From: Cristatella mucedo
Lineage: Eukaryota; Bryozoa; Phylactolaemata; Cristatellidae
NCBI GenBank assembly: GCA_009760855.2
Contig: WPIO01000039.1
Coordinates: 1,957,001 to 2,021,000, forward strand
Length of the DNA: 64,000 nt
Direction of reading: 5' to 3'
Below, in pieces: positions 24,573 to 36,951 of this stretch (position 1 is its first letter; every line of letters starts with the position of its first letter). The notes below the pieces were generated by a model. The model saw nothing but the letters and a program-made list of their open reading frames with translations. It made no database searches and had not been told where the DNA came from. The position numbers and the translations under genes are program-made.

Positions 24573-24738
24573 GGTTAGCTGATTCAACAGCCTCTTTTTT
24601 AGACCGGCAGAAAAGCCTTAGCGACTATCACCACCGTTTGCAGTGGGCAATAAAGGATTGCCCACTGCAACGATTCGAACCCCTGAACTTGGTCGTGAAG
24701 AGCAAGCGTCTCATCTCTTTCTGAGATCACGAGCCCGT
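24573..24738 (-). mobile_element. SINE-B
   Basis: ggttagctgattcaacagcc, agaaaagccttagcgactat and gcaacgattcgaacccctga. Confidence 0.82.
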
Positions 24739-24739
24739 A

Positions 24740-26541
24740 TTGATTAGTAAATTGGCGTTGCGCTTACACCCTTCTTACCTCCGGATACCGGTCGGCAGCC
24801 ACCGGGCACCGACTACGAATGGTCGGTGCCCGGTGGAGGCATCACGACGAGAGCTGCCGTTCCAGACCTGCGAGCGTGCGACGGGCGCCTTTCCAGGTGC
24901 TTCCGTGTCTCCGACACTATCAGCGAGTCGGAATTTGTGCTGTCACAAATGAGCAAAAAGCCATTCTTAAAGGAAACTTTGATCTTGAAATTCTACCAAA
25001 GCAGAACCGACAAGAAAATTTTTAGACCATCTACAAGTTGATGCTAAACCAGTTTTGGAGAAGTCGGAAAATCTGCTCCTCGTTATAGCTGCCGCGCAAA
25101 TGCCTATTTAGATGTCGTCTAAAAAGAGACTTGTGCATACGTTTGCATAGTCTAAAAAGCTGCATCTGACGGCTACTTGCTCGGCAGGCTTGTGAACCTT
25201 TTTGATGCTGTATGCGAGCTACGGTGGCTCCTGCATTAATGTCCGTAGGCCAAAAGCATAGTGCTCGTAACGGTGCAAGTCCGCAAGTCGACTCGAAACC
25301 AATGCCGTCGATGTCCTTGCATCACTGCTCGTCGGTGAGGCCTACATACCTTGGTGTAGTAGCGAGTACCGATCCATGGCGTTAAGAAAAATCCATTCAA
25401 AAGCTTCAGAACTCGTCTCCAGCATCGGCCAATCGGCTTGCGACAACTCTCTCGTACGATGCCAGAGCGCCGCTGAACGGCCGACCAGCCAGCGCAAAGC
25501 TTCGACGGGGGGGGGGGCGCAACTCCTGCCTGGCTGGCTCAAATTCTAGGACACAACCAACTGCCTACATTATGGCTCCGGCTTTTGTGCCGCCCAACCT
25601 ATAATTACTAGATAACTGGTTCGTTGTGTCACCGTAATTACCGTAGCCTCGTAGAAAATCTTGGCAGTCATAATCTGGTTGATATAGGATACAAACGTTC
25701 CAGTTGCCTCGCTCCAGAGAAACCGACTGAAGTAGCACGCCAAAAGCACGCCACCCCGAAAGGCTCTTTAAACCCCCTAAAAAGCTATTTTTCCCATGCA
25801 TGGAGAGCGTGACGCTCCGCTCAGAAAGCGTGTCGTCAGGTAGCTGCATGAATTGAAAAGTTTGTTCATAACAATTTTTAACAGACCTCTTCAGACCTAT
25901 CTAAAGTAATCTACCACATCAGGAACTGTAAAATGTGATTGCTACCATAAATAATAATGATAGCCCCTCTAGAAACTGATCATGAGCGTGCGCAACGAAT
26001 GCTTTGTTGTGCCGGCATCTCTTTTCAGCGTCATTGAATAAAAAACCCAGGAATTCAATGTGTAGAGCAGCCTTGAATGTGCATGCCAAAGGTGTATCGC
26101 ACCGAAAGCCTCCGGAACACTCTCAAAGCGCGATAGTCTTGTAGGAACACACGCACACTGCCCCGTTATTGCTTTAATCCGGGCATGCCACTGCGCCAGT
26201 TTTCCCTGCAATTTAGTTCTGGCACTGGAACTACTAATTCGTACTCCGGTAAATCGATCGGGCAATTGATCTGAAATCTCGATCGAGGGTACGTTTTCGT
26301 GTTGGTCCTCACCTTACCGCGAAGCAATGCTGTAAGGCACAGGCTGTTTTTGGCTTCTTTTAAATGAATTTCGTCACTTCAGGAGTTGCCATGACTTTAG
26401 TCATGAGTGTGTTCTAGGTTGTAAGCATAAGAAATAAGCGTACGGTTCGCATAATTAGATACTATAATAGAGGATTCTGTCGTCGTGGATGCAGTCACTG
26501 AAGGATAGCAGCCGGTTATAGTCCCAAAATGACAAGCTTCC
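24740..26541. other. Unassigned region
   Basis: Contains the 24799 hairpin and a poly-G run near 25508. Short frames occur, but none resembles a known protein. Confidence 0.5.
24799..24836. repeat. Perfect 15-bp inverted repeat (hairpin)
   Basis: CCACCGGGCACCGAC at 24799-24813 and its exact complement at 24822-24836, with an 8-base loop. GC-rich and isolated; it is not part of a SINE or LTR seen here. Confidence 0.85.
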
Positions 26542-26546
26542 AAAAG

Positions 26547-27966
26547 TGGGGTTTTATTTAATTGATGACACTGCCCCTGATTGCTGTACGAGTGGGCTGT
26601 GACACTCGATGTGGTAAGCAGCCGGGCTGGGCTATTAGTGGTTATTTTGCCAAGGGAGTCGGGGGACTCCGGTGGGCGAGAGGGGCGAGGAGAGTTGTGC
26701 TTTGCCCTGCTCCGTGTGTAAGGAGAATAAACTGGTGGTGTTGCTCGTCGGCTAATGTTCTGTGCCGTTTGCAATTATAATTCAGACTACAAGCTATTTC
26801 GGAGGCGGCGGTGACAGCAATGTTGCTTGAGCATTTTCATGTAGGTGATGACTTCGCAACTTGGCTGCTTGACTTGACCGATAGGCACAGCGACGGGGTC
26901 AAGTATTTGACACTCGTCGATAGCGGCCCCAGCAGGTTTGCCATCTGGCGGCGTATACCCGACGAGAGCGAGACCTCGGTGGTCCGACACTTGGACAAAA
27001 TATTCAGAGAAAGGGGCCTGCCGTGCAGCTCCTAATGGAAAATTCCGCCACTTTCCGATCGAACGCAGATCGCCAGCTTTGCGATCGTTGGGGGGGTACA
27101 AGCAATGTATCACTGTGCCTACCGGTCCTCTGGAAACGGTATAGTAGAGCGAAACCACCGAACAATAAAAGGAATGGCAGCCCGGAGTGGGTGGGACATA
27201 ATGATGATGGTGTACTGGTACAATCTCTCTGCCACCACCGAATTGAACGCCGGCTCATCGCCTTGCCGTCAGCTTTTCTGGTACGAATGGAAACCTCCGA
27301 TGGCTCGCGAGCCTCGCACAGAGAGCTCTGACGGAAATGACTTGATTCAGGGTCAGCGGGTTTTCGTAAAACCCCATGGAGCCCATTGCACCACTCAATG
27401 GCCTCAGGGGACAGTTACTGCCCCGACGGAAGGAGTTGGCATTGAAATTGATGGAATCCGCCGCCACCTAGCGGATATCAGAACAGTACCGATCGCTAAC
27501 AAACTCCTTGATGCACACTTCGATGCTGGCCCTGGTAGTATGGCCAGAGCAGACAAGCGCGGCAGACAGCTACGGCCAAGATGTGGGCTGAGACCACCGG
27601 TGCGCTATGAGGACTATGCGGTTAATGTTTAGCCTTCTCGTTGTCTAAGTAGTGGAGAAGAACAGCTGCTTGCTGCTCTAGCTACGTCGGTAATTGATAT
27701 CCAGATCAGGCGGGCATGTGGTTTTATTTAATTGATGACACTGCCCCTGATCGCTGTACGAGTGGGCTGTGACACTCAATGTGGTAAGCAGCCGGGCCGG
27801 GCTATTAGTGGTTGTTTTGCCAAGGGAGTCGGGGGGGGGGACTCCGGTGGGCGAGAGGGGCGAGGAGAGTTGTGCTTCGCCCTGCTCCGTGTGTAGGGAG
27901 AATAAACTGGTGGTGTTGCTCGTCGGCTGGTGTTCTGTGCCGTTCGCGACGATAATTCAGACTACA
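26547..27966 (+). mobile_element. Internally deleted LTR retrotransposon with integrase remnant
   Basis: Two direct LTRs (26547-26791, 245 bp, and 27717-27966, 250 bp; TG...CA) flank 925 bp. Both LTRs carry aataaa. The insertion is bounded by perfect 5-bp duplications AAAAG (26542-26546 and 27967-27971). The internal part holds integrase core text: LLDLTDRHSDGVKYLTLVDSG with the first Asp, a damaged middle motif (MENSATF), and SSGNGIVERNHRTIKG with the Glu. The C-terminal part runs to a stop at 27630. Gag, protease and RT are gone, and frameshifts separate the integrase pieces. The base run after the second ggagtc is expanded (nine or more G), explaining the length difference between LTRs. 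Nonautonomous and inactive. Confidence 0.9.
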
Positions 27967-27975
27967 AAAAGGATA

Positions 27976-28104
27976 TCTGGTTTTGTCAAGCGGTCAAGGT
28001 GCTCGCCCCGACCGAGGTCTGGTTGAGCTCGTGTGCTCGATCCCCGAGGCATATGTGAAGCACCTGAGTTGAGATTGCGTTCTCTCGCGGCGCTATCCAA
28101 ATGA

Positions 28105-28135
<31 letters not shown>

Positions 28136-28137
28136 TA
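27976..28137 (+). mobile_element. SINE-A with AT-rich tail
   Basis: Plus-oriented: gtcaaggtgctcgccccgac, B box gtgctcgatcccc, caagcacctgagttgagatt-type body, then a poly-A/AT tail (28110-28137). Directly downstream of the LTR element's target duplication. Confidence 0.8.
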
Positions 28138-30090
28138 TCGCACCGTAGTAATATTTTTCCAGTCGGAATCTGTCCTTGATGGATTCTGTACCAAACGGTC
28201 ATTGCTAGGCAGGTGAAGCCCTGGTTTGGCCAGCTCACCTTTGGCGAATAAGGGGTCGCATAGATAAAGATTAAGTTATCCTAGGCCCTCTATAAATAAA
28301 ATTGTATTTTATAACGCATTTCTCTCCTACAAGGGTGCCGTCCTACGAGCTAAACGGCCGGATATGCTACCGGATATGGCAGGCCGGATGAGCGAGTCAA
28401 GTTTGATTGTATACCGCTAGCATTTGAGTACATGTGAGCTAGTAGACATGGTTTTTCTCACACATTCACTATTTATCCGCGCACCTCGTCCAGATATTAC
28501 ATGGAAGAGGGTGCAGCAGCTCCGTCTGACATGGGTCAGTACCACTGTTAGCATTTGGCTACAAGCGCGCGGTTCGATATTGCCGCCGGCGGCAGCTATC
28601 GCTCCTGGTAATGGAGCCTGTTGTCCGCGAGCAGTATTTGCAAGTCACGACCATGTAGATCAAGTAGGGGTCTGTATCATATTGTGTGTGTGTGTGAAAT
28701 ATTTATTTCATTCAAGAAGCTCTGCCTGTTGGTTACTCTGGGCTTTGCGTTGGGCCGGAACCTTCCACGTGTTGGCCGTTTGTGAGAACTGGCTTTTGCC
28801 AGCTCTCGTGCGCATAGCTGGATGGATGTCTGGTAAAGCTCGTGAATTATCTGCGGGATTTTTGTGTAGATATTCATTCCTCTCTATTGATTCTCAATAG
28901 ATTGTGCTTGCAATACCTATATGTGAATGTTGTGAGTAACAATAAAGCCCGGCTTCCCAGAATAGCGTAGATCCACGTTCTGTGTCTTCGATAGGCACAA
29001 TTATGTAAGATAAATGCTTGTGCCAGCCGTATGCGTGATATACGCAAAAGACCTACAAGTACCAGCATATTCCCCGGTGTGTTCTCTGATCAGATGGCTA
29101 CCTCTAAGCCGAGTTTCTGTCGTCGGTAATGAGTCATTTCGCAGTCGCCGCCTTCTGCAACTAGTATTGGCCACGCTCCAATCGGCTCACCAGGCTGTGT
29201 TGCTCTATATTTGCGTGGGTGTAGCGTCTCCTGGCTTCCCATCGAACAGTGCACCGATCATGAAGCTTGTTGTTTTGCCTTAGAATAATAATATATCATG
29301 GCATGACGTTTTTTCTGAGCATCTGCTGTTAAATGAAAACACCTTAGATCAGCATCACTGGCCAGCCTACTGTTCTTAAATTACGCCTAAAATCTATTTG
29401 CAATAGGTCCTGCTACTTCACTGGGCTATTGCCACAGAGGTTGCATCGAGGTCCTATCTACACCATTAGCTCGGATTGCTGTTCATAAGTTTTACCTTTT
29501 TACTTGTGCCTCTAATTATTAGCATAAAGCGAGATATTTTTTTTATAACAACTGCGTACCCAATCATGAACCGCTCTACCATTTTGCTAATTTTTTTTGA
29601 GGGCACTAGGATATCGATGGGAAATTACTGCACTTGAGTGATGGTTGTAATTGTGATACGTAGCTCATGTTATGCTAGGCTGCGGCCGTCTTTGGTTGTA
29701 AGTGCCTGTTGCAAGTGATGCTCGGCAGCCTATGTGATCTGCCTCGAAATAGATTTAGTTCTCTTTGGGTTTTACACTAATACGTCACTGCTATTATTTT
29801 TCCTAGCTTATGGCCTTGAAAAGTCCTGGGCAGTTTCAGTGTTGGATTACTATTTAGGCCTGAGTGTCTGCTGACCTAAGGTGAGCCCAGCCTTAGTGGA
29901 GCCCGGGCTACAGGCAGGCAAGGACTCCATATCCCGCCCTGAACATGTATACCACAACGTGTGTCGTGAAGTTCTGGATTCTTGGCTTCAGTCTCTTTCT
30001 GTTTTTGACCTTGTTATAAGTGAGGCGTTTGCTGACCTTTGACAGCATTAAGCTCACGGGCTTCTTCAGTAATATAATAATAATAATAAT

Positions 30091-30250
30091 AATAATGTAA
30101 TTCATTTGTATATTGCCCTAAGAGAACTTAATCTCTAACTAGGCGCTTCGCACGTGCCACGGGGCTTGTTCCCACGTCCTCGATCATCAAATACATTCAC
30201 CTTTACCATGGTTCCAGGCGAGCACCTTTACCACTGGGCCAAGTCAGCAT
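30091..30250 (-). mobile_element. SINE-A
   Basis: Preceded by (TAA)n; tgtatattgccctaagagaa, ctaactaggcgcttcgcac, B-box and A-box text to gccaagtcagc. Contains a short internal insertion between the boxes. Confidence 0.78.
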
Positions 30251-30814
30251 GGCACAGATCTGTTCCTGTTATAAGAGTTTGTCATTTACAACGTTTCTGT
30301 GGAGTTTCGACAGTGTGGCACTGAATGGCCTCATCGGTTGCTTGTTTTTCTCGTGTACAATAGCCATGCTTACATTCTGCTAGCTTTGCTGCCTTTTGGT
30401 TCCCAATTCATGGCTGTGAAAACTTGCCGGTTCACAATGACTGTTAGAAGCCACAGGTTTTATGTGGAAATTAGTTAGCACATGTGTACAATTACGGAAA
30501 ACTCCAAAATTGCTTAGAAATGCTTCAGCTAATACGGCATCGTTTGTGCATAAAGCCTGGTCGTTTCTGCTACGGGCACAGTACCTGTAGCAGGCTGTTC
30601 ATAATGGTCGCCAGTATCTGTTTATATTTACTTTAAATAAACACGTTATTGAGCTAACTTTTTAGCTAAAGGTATAGGATTTTGAATGTAGTTTTGTACA
30701 GATTAGAGTTTAGTGGTTAGATTTGGTATTTTCTCGGGTTGAAGTTTTGTGTACAGGGTGTAGGTTTTAGGGCTGAGGGTTGCGTGTTTAGGTTTTAGTT
30801 TTTAGGAAGAAACG

Positions 30815-30906
30815 TTCCCTTTGCAGCAAATGTAAAGTGCCTAGAAAGAGATTAAGTTCTCTGAGGGCACTTTATCAAGTGCATTATTATTATTATTATT
30901 ATTAAG
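30815..30906 (+). mobile_element. LINE-X 3' tail
   Basis: Only the last 90 bp: ttgcagcaaatgtaaagtgc, tagaaagagattaagttctc, cactttatcaagtgcatt, then (ATT)6. Confidence 0.82.
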
Positions 30907-31699
30907 CAGAAAAGAAATCTTACAACCCGAGTATTGAACATAAATATAAACAGCCGCTGGCGACTATTCTGAACAGCCTGCTCTGGGCAAGCTACCCATA
31001 GCAGAAGCTGACTTGCTGTTTGCATAACGACCCCGTATTAGCTGGACCTAGCTGGTGAGCCTGGCCCACTGACTGCTAAGCTTAAGTTTAGAGTTCCAAG
31101 TTAATGGGGCAGCATCTGCACAGGAGAAAAAATTGAAACATTTCAAAATAATTTTGAACGATTTTCCTTGAAAAGAAACTTAAGTCTACTTATATGAAAT
31201 TTATTCGTCAGTGTCCGATAGCAGATCAGCATTGAGTTGCGGGAACGTACAAATGTGCTGACCATATTTAGGTTTAAATTAACAATACAGTTAACCCTCG
31301 TGAAGAATCACTGTTAGTTTCTATTTATGCATTTTCATCACTTACCTTAAGGCAGGCGAAGCAAGGCACGTTCAATTTCAACTAAGAGAGTGCATGTTGT
31401 AGCTAGTTTTGCAAATTATTAAATTATCCCCTTTTTGACACGTGACATGACATTCAGTATTGTTGTGCGGTCATAGTAATGCTATTAATATCCCAAAGTT
31501 CATGATGTGAATGTGTGACGTTAGGGACACGGCTAGACTCCGTAACTAAATAAATACAACTTATTATAGGTGTTGGTTATCTGCCAGTACGCTCAGCCGC
31601 CCTATAGAAGTGACGACGGTTGCCTTTTAAGGAGTCTTGCTAGTTGTTACAGTAACTGTTCTGCGACCATGTTAGCACCCGTTCAAACGATGTAGGCTG

Positions 31700-34397
31700 G
31701 CCCCCTTCTGCTCCGCATCTGGCTTGCTAGGGTCCCAACAGCCAGCCATGGCCCTTTGTCAGTGGTTGACCGTTTTTTGCATCGCTCGAAGGTAGGAGTG
31801 GCTAGTGAAGGCAGCTCGGTTGGTCACACCCGAGGAAAGTCTCACTGCCTTTCTTTTTGCCGGTGACCATGCTGTCGGTATGTCATTTATGCTGCCCTTA
31901 TGATTTTGCTGGCCCCGATCTCTTTTGTGCATATTGGATTATCGCATGCACTGGGCTGGTCAAGCATGGAGCAGCCAATACTGGATTATATTGGCGGTGT
32001 TTAGGCAATGGGATTGTTCACAGTGCTGGCCATGACTCCAGTTATGTTCCGACCTGAGGTATTGCCATGGCAAGCTAGGTCAGTGCAGCAATTGCCTTTA
32101 TGTCTCTTATAGCACTTTTTTGGTCGAAAGAGGAATTGTCGTCAAATTGGAGTGCGTTCCCTACATCGAGCTTTGCAATTTTCAAGGCATGGCAGGAAGC
32201 TGAAGAGACAGGATATGGTTAAGGTGAGTGCTGGCTGCTCTGCTGTGCTAGCTTAGCTGATGCTTGTCTGGTCCCAGATGGTGTGGTCAGTCTTGGCTTG
32301 TTATGTGAGCTATTGCTCGCTTACTTTTTTTCTCTCAGTCATTGATGTACCTTTTACCTAGAGGGAGTGGCATGCACACTCGAAAGGCAAGCCGTTTGTA
32401 TTGTAGTGTCAGGCTTTGGTAATCTGGCTGATCGTGCTTTAGCTGAAACTGGGAAATGCCAAGTTGGCCGTTGAGGTTTGACTCCTTTAACCCTATATAT
32501 CCGACGTAATGTTTCCTTGCTACTAGTTTGATTGGCTTATACTATCTTGCATGGTGGGCCTTTGTTGAACTGCTATGTATATAGTTAGCATTTTCAAATG
32601 CTGCTTCAAAATATCAACTTTTGCTTCAGCTCTGGACCACGCGACTTACTGCAGCTACGGAAGAACACTGCGTTCCATTTAAGTACTTCTGGGATTGTTT
32701 GCGAAAGGTATGTGCTTGCCAGAAGACTGCAGTAATGTTCTCATTTTAGTCATGGAGGTTGTCTTTGAGTTCTTCTACCTTTGATGCCGACTATAATTGA
32801 AATCTATTTTCAGGAGCCATATACCTCATGGTTGTCTGTTGATGTCCTACTAATTGTTGGCTTCTGAAGGGAGATCTGTTTGCTAAAATGCCAATATTTA
32901 CTAATTATGTTGAATGTTGCTCAGTATTTGCTGCGATGCATGATATATGCCTCAGGCCTAGTACCACACTAGGTCTTAGAGTAGCAAATGTTGTTGGCAG
33001 CTTTCTAAAACTTTATTGGTTTTTCATCCGAAATATACGTGTACTGATGGACCATGATAGTGTTAAGTGGACCGCTTTTTATGTTTTGTGTGTGCGAAAA
33101 GTGAACAGCAAATGTTGTGGAGAGCTAAAGATTTGTCAGTTTGTCTGACAGTCCAGCTTCGTTGCGTTGGTATTAGGAAACCGGCTATCCAACCTTCAAG
33201 GTATTGCACAATTACAGCATTGTTGGCTCTAATCGGCAGTCTCTATGTGCATAGCATTGTGTGCACAAGGTTGTCGATGATCCACGTCTCATCAGTCACG
33301 GTTTGTGAAATACAGCATTGAGAGTACGTGGTGACGGCTCCTGTTTCAAGCTGTAGCACTTAAATCTTTGTACTTTGTTGATGGTATAGCTCCTTGTTTG
33401 AAAGATGCCTTTACTTCTTGTCAATGCAATTCATTTTCACTTTAACTGCAATTAATGCACCACACGTTCTATAGTAGTAATAATATTCATAAATCAGGAC
33501 ACTCATGGCCACCGGTTTATAAGACCCCTGGTTTGTAACGTGTACAGAAAATTATGCCCAGGTTAGCATGCGAAGCACATGGGAACAAAATAAGACAAGT
33601 TTGAAGAGAAGGCTGATGGGAACCAATGACTCTTGACCTGAGACTTGAATGACAGAAGGCATTGGAGGAGTGGCCGTAGCCGGAAGTGAGTTGCAGACTT
33701 TCGGTGATGTGAGCCAAAAGATTTCAGTTTAGAGCAAGGAATTGAGATGTCTAGATGCTGAGGAGCGGGTGCTGCAAGAGACACTGGAGGAGGAAAGAGG
33801 TAGGGTAGGGTAGGTCAAGACAGGTCAAGACTGGTGTAAGCTCGAAAAGTAACTTGCAGGCCCTAACGCGTTCTGTTGAGCTGTTTTGGTCATGGTGCAG
33901 CCTCTGTGGGTATGACTATCGACTGTTTTACGTTCACAGGTGAATGTGCAGTTGAACAGGAAAGTCCTTTCACAGATTGCAATGTATGAGCCGAGGACTT
34001 TTAAGGTTGGTACATTGGCGGCAGCAGGTCTGAGTGGGTCGCTGATGCTTTTTTGTTGACATTTCCTTACTCGGCTACTTTGCTCTGTGATATGCTTCCA
34101 GTTATTGTTCGAAAGTGGTTGCACTGCCAATGGTCTTGCAGATTTGTTTTCAGAGGCTTCGTATGCACGTGTTTTCGATTTATGAGCCATTAATTATTGC
34201 CCCTAACTTTGGCTGTTCAGTCGTGATGTCATCCGCTGTTTGTAATTCGCTTGGGTTTGCTAAGTAAAGTAGTGCTCATATGTTTCATCTTGTAGTCTCT
34301 CTGCGAGCTGTCAAAGAAGTATTACGAGGAGCAAGGGCTGAATCTGCTCTCCCAGTCCAAGCCGCAGATCCCAGTAATAACTCGTGGTATGCTATAA
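31700..34397 (+). CDS. MRPL20: Mitochondrial ribosomal protein bL20m
   Basis: bL20m is an early-assembling 23S/16S-type rRNA-binding protein of the mitochondrial large subunit. Firm exons: 32113-32223 (37 codons, with HFFGRKRNCRQIGVRSLHRA), 32630-32707 (26 codons, LWTTRLTAATEEH) and 34296-34397 (SLCELSKKYYEEQG, ending with TAA). All are phase 0. The order GRKRNC, RSLHRA, LW.TR..AA..EH matches animal MRPL20. A preceding exon ends at 31791 (donor gtagga) and reads VVDRFLHRSK in the right phase, but its frame has a TAG at 31692 and no clear ATG. The true start is therefore unresolved: either an exon begins after that TAG or a short upstream exon was missed. The last intron (1.6 kb) contains a decayed LINE fragment. 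The protein is shorter at the C-terminus than human MRPL20. Confidence 0.88.
33540..33795 (-). mobile_element. Decayed LINE ORF2 end in MRPL20 intron
   Basis: The minus strand reads CSKLKSFGSHHRKSATHF, resembling the 'TNLKSFGDRAFSSYAPKAWN' block of LINE-X. Antisense to MRPL20 and badly eroded. Confidence 0.5.
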
Positions 34398-35340
34398 TTG
34401 TACGGTTCTAAGCAGATGCAGCCCCTGGGGCTATCCAACCTTGGGGCTAGCCAGTACTGTGACCACTATTTACCAAGAGGCTGTTTGCAGTGCTGTGTAG
34501 CCGTAGAAGTTAGTTCGGTTTTAACAGCCGACCTAGTGTAATTTGAGGCTGGTCAAAGAACACTTGCGACCGCTTTGTGCTTAACTCCAGAGAGTGTTCT
34601 TTCTGGTTCAAATATTCTGTATTGCTACTTCCATTGGAACGAACCTTTAGTGGTGCAGCCGTTCTGTTGTTTGAGTGCACTGGCTTTTTTGTATGGCCTA
34701 TGCCTCCTTAATGATTGAGGATTTCGCGTGAACAGCAGTATATAGAGGCACTTGGCAGATGCTTTAAAAGATGTGCTGCCCTTTGTTGATGTGGCCTTAT
34801 TTGTGTGCTGCTGATATTAAAGAGCTGAGCCTGTGAAGCACTGGCCGTGCATGGCGTTTTTCAATGTTCTGCTATGTGCATGGTAGGGCAAACCAAGGTA
34901 CTGACTAATGCTGCCGATTAATCAAGTTAGCTTCAGTGAGCTTTTGTTAGCAGCTTTATTTAGCTGTTTGTACAAGTTTTTGACTCTGTTTAATTCTACC
35001 TTCCGGTGACTAAGCTGTGCTAATCCCCCTCACTTCTTCGTTCAGCCCATACTTTCTGACTGACGGTCTTGAGCTTATGCACTGTTAAAACAGCAATTCG
35101 CTGGCATCATATTTCCATCTCGGTGACTGGCATCGACCCTTGTTATCATTGCACTGACCAGGGCAAGACAATACTTGTACGATTGGTTCGGCGATCGAGT
35201 ATTTGTTTAGGGTACCCTTTAAAAGACAAACACGTTAGACGTTCTGGTGACTTCCACATCAAAGCAAACCCGATTCTACAAATAATGTCTAAACCGGATG
35301 TAAACCGGAAACAATATATCTGAAAATTAAAAATACTCAC
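34398..35340. other. MRPL20 downstream region
   Basis: 3' UTR and intergenic sequence; nothing recognised. Confidence 0.5.
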
Positions 35341-35454
35341 CTCTGCATCAAATGCGACTTTTATCCTAACTTGTTGAACCTTAGTTGATCGAGGTAAATA
35401 CAGTACGTATGAAGCTTGTTTAGGTGCATACTTGTGACTTTTATGCAGCTTCAT
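35341..35454 (-). CDS. Possible exon of an unidentified gene
   Basis: A 38-codon frame begins with ATG at 35454 and ends exactly at a strong donor (GAG|gtgagt at 35341/35340), phase 0. It reads MKLHKSHKYAPKQ followed by SYVLYLPRSTKVQ and VRIKVAFDAE, which looks protein-like rather than random. The pattern faintly recalls the 'YRLYDPETKKV...V.FDE' region downstream of the integrase in copia-type polyproteins, so it may be transposon debris. No partner exon was found on either side. Only the frame and the donor are seen. Confidence 0.2.
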
Positions 35455-35763
35455 TATCAGTGTAGCTTAATGCCTTGTAAATTCTAGAACTCGGTTAATA
35501 CTTGACAAATCAGAAGGAAATTTGAAATATGAGTTCAGCTCTGCGTGTACGATACGAATCTAAATTATTTCTGATTTCGGTAGCATAAGTTTTGCTAGGC
35601 ACATCTCCAACTTCCTGGAGCTCTATTTTTTGCCACAAGGACGTGTAAGCAAAACTTAACCAAAAAACGTATCATGCGGGGAGACCTACGAAATGCGAGC
35701 TATACGAGTGTAGTCAGGTAGTCAGGTCAGTCTATAATGCGCAGACCAGCTTTTCTGGCGTAC

Positions 35764-36165
35764 AATAATAATAATAATGCACTTGATAAAGCGCCCTCAG
35801 AGAACTTAATCTCTTTCTAGGCGCTTTACATTTGCTGCAAAGGGAAATGCAATTAAATGGTAAGTAAAATCATGCTTGAAAAACAAACAAAATGAATAAT
35901 ATGGTTAGGGGTGACATGCACAGGGTCAGCATGCAAATGTGGTTAGTGGCAGCATGCGCAGTGTCAGCACGCATAAGCACATCAAAGACGAATCACAGGG
36001 ACTCACTAAATGCTGTCCAAAATAGGTGTTTTTAAGTTCCTTTTAAATGTGGTCAGGTCAGGGGATGTTCTGACGCAGGTCGGGAGGGAGTTCCGGGCTT
36101 TGGGAGCATACGAACTAAATGTACGGTCTCCAAAGGATTTAAGGTTTCCTTATCCAACCGAGTTT
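35764..36165 (-). mobile_element. LINE-X 3' end
   Basis: (TAA)n tail, gcacttgataaagcgccctc, the standard 3' UTR (gtgacatgcacagggtcagc; gcgcagtgtcagcacgcata), and the start of ORF2 C-terminal similarity (ggtctccaaaggatttaagg). Confidence 0.85.
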
Positions 36166-36689
36166 GAATCTTTTCAGTTACACGAGTAAAAGTAAGCAGT
36201 CTTGATTGTGGAGCATGTTTGGTTATCTAGTGAAAAGTCTTTTTGTAGAGAACACTCAGATTCCGTGCAGAGGCTTCAGGAGATATGTGCCCATTTAGCT
36301 TTATAGTTTCTGATTAGAATTAGGTTTGGTCATAAAGATTAAGTTGGTTTCATCGTCATTTAAGTTAAGTTGGTCTTTTCCTGCAAGTGCGAATGTCAGA
36401 AAAACATTCTGCATTGGAGCTGAGAGAGTTAAAATGCTGGAAGGCAGGGAAGGGTTGAAGTGCAATTACAAGTGCATGTCATGTGCATGACATTGAAAGG
36501 CCGGACTATGCTTGGCGATTACAACGGCTAGATGGAGAGTATACATTGCGAAAAAGTGAACCTGAAACAGAACCCTGAAGTACGTTATGCTTATAAGGCT
36601 TATTGGATTTCCATTGGTCCATGGCATCTACTTGATGATTTCTCTCACCAGACCTTAACTACAGTCACACAGTCCCTGTCATGCCAGAT

Positions 36690-36800
36690 CCGTGTTTTGT
36701 ATAGCGGCTATTGCCACCGTTTTCAATTGGCAGCAAAGGATCGTCCACTGCAGGATTCTAACCCACGTCCTTGGTCTCAAAGTGCGAGCACGTAGTTGAT
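36690..36800 (-). mobile_element. SINE-B, partial
   Basis: tgtatagcggctattgccac, aggatcgtccactgcaggat and taacccacgtccttggtctc. Confidence 0.7.
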
Positions 36801-36951
36801 GGATACCGTAGAGCAAATAAAGAAGTAGGCAGTAAGGAAAGAGCGATAGGTTGCTATATTCGAATTGCAATGGTCGTAAGTAAGAGAACGATAGTGACGT
36901 TCCCGTTGCACAAAAAAGTGGGGCTCGTTTCACAATCGCCGAACCTTGCAG

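Larger units (their letters stand above)
28140..31699. other. Unassigned region upstream of MRPL20
   Basis: Holds a SINE-A and a LINE-X tail. Open frames at 28424-28900 and 29014-29283 look non-coding in composition and match nothing I know. Confidence 0.45.
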
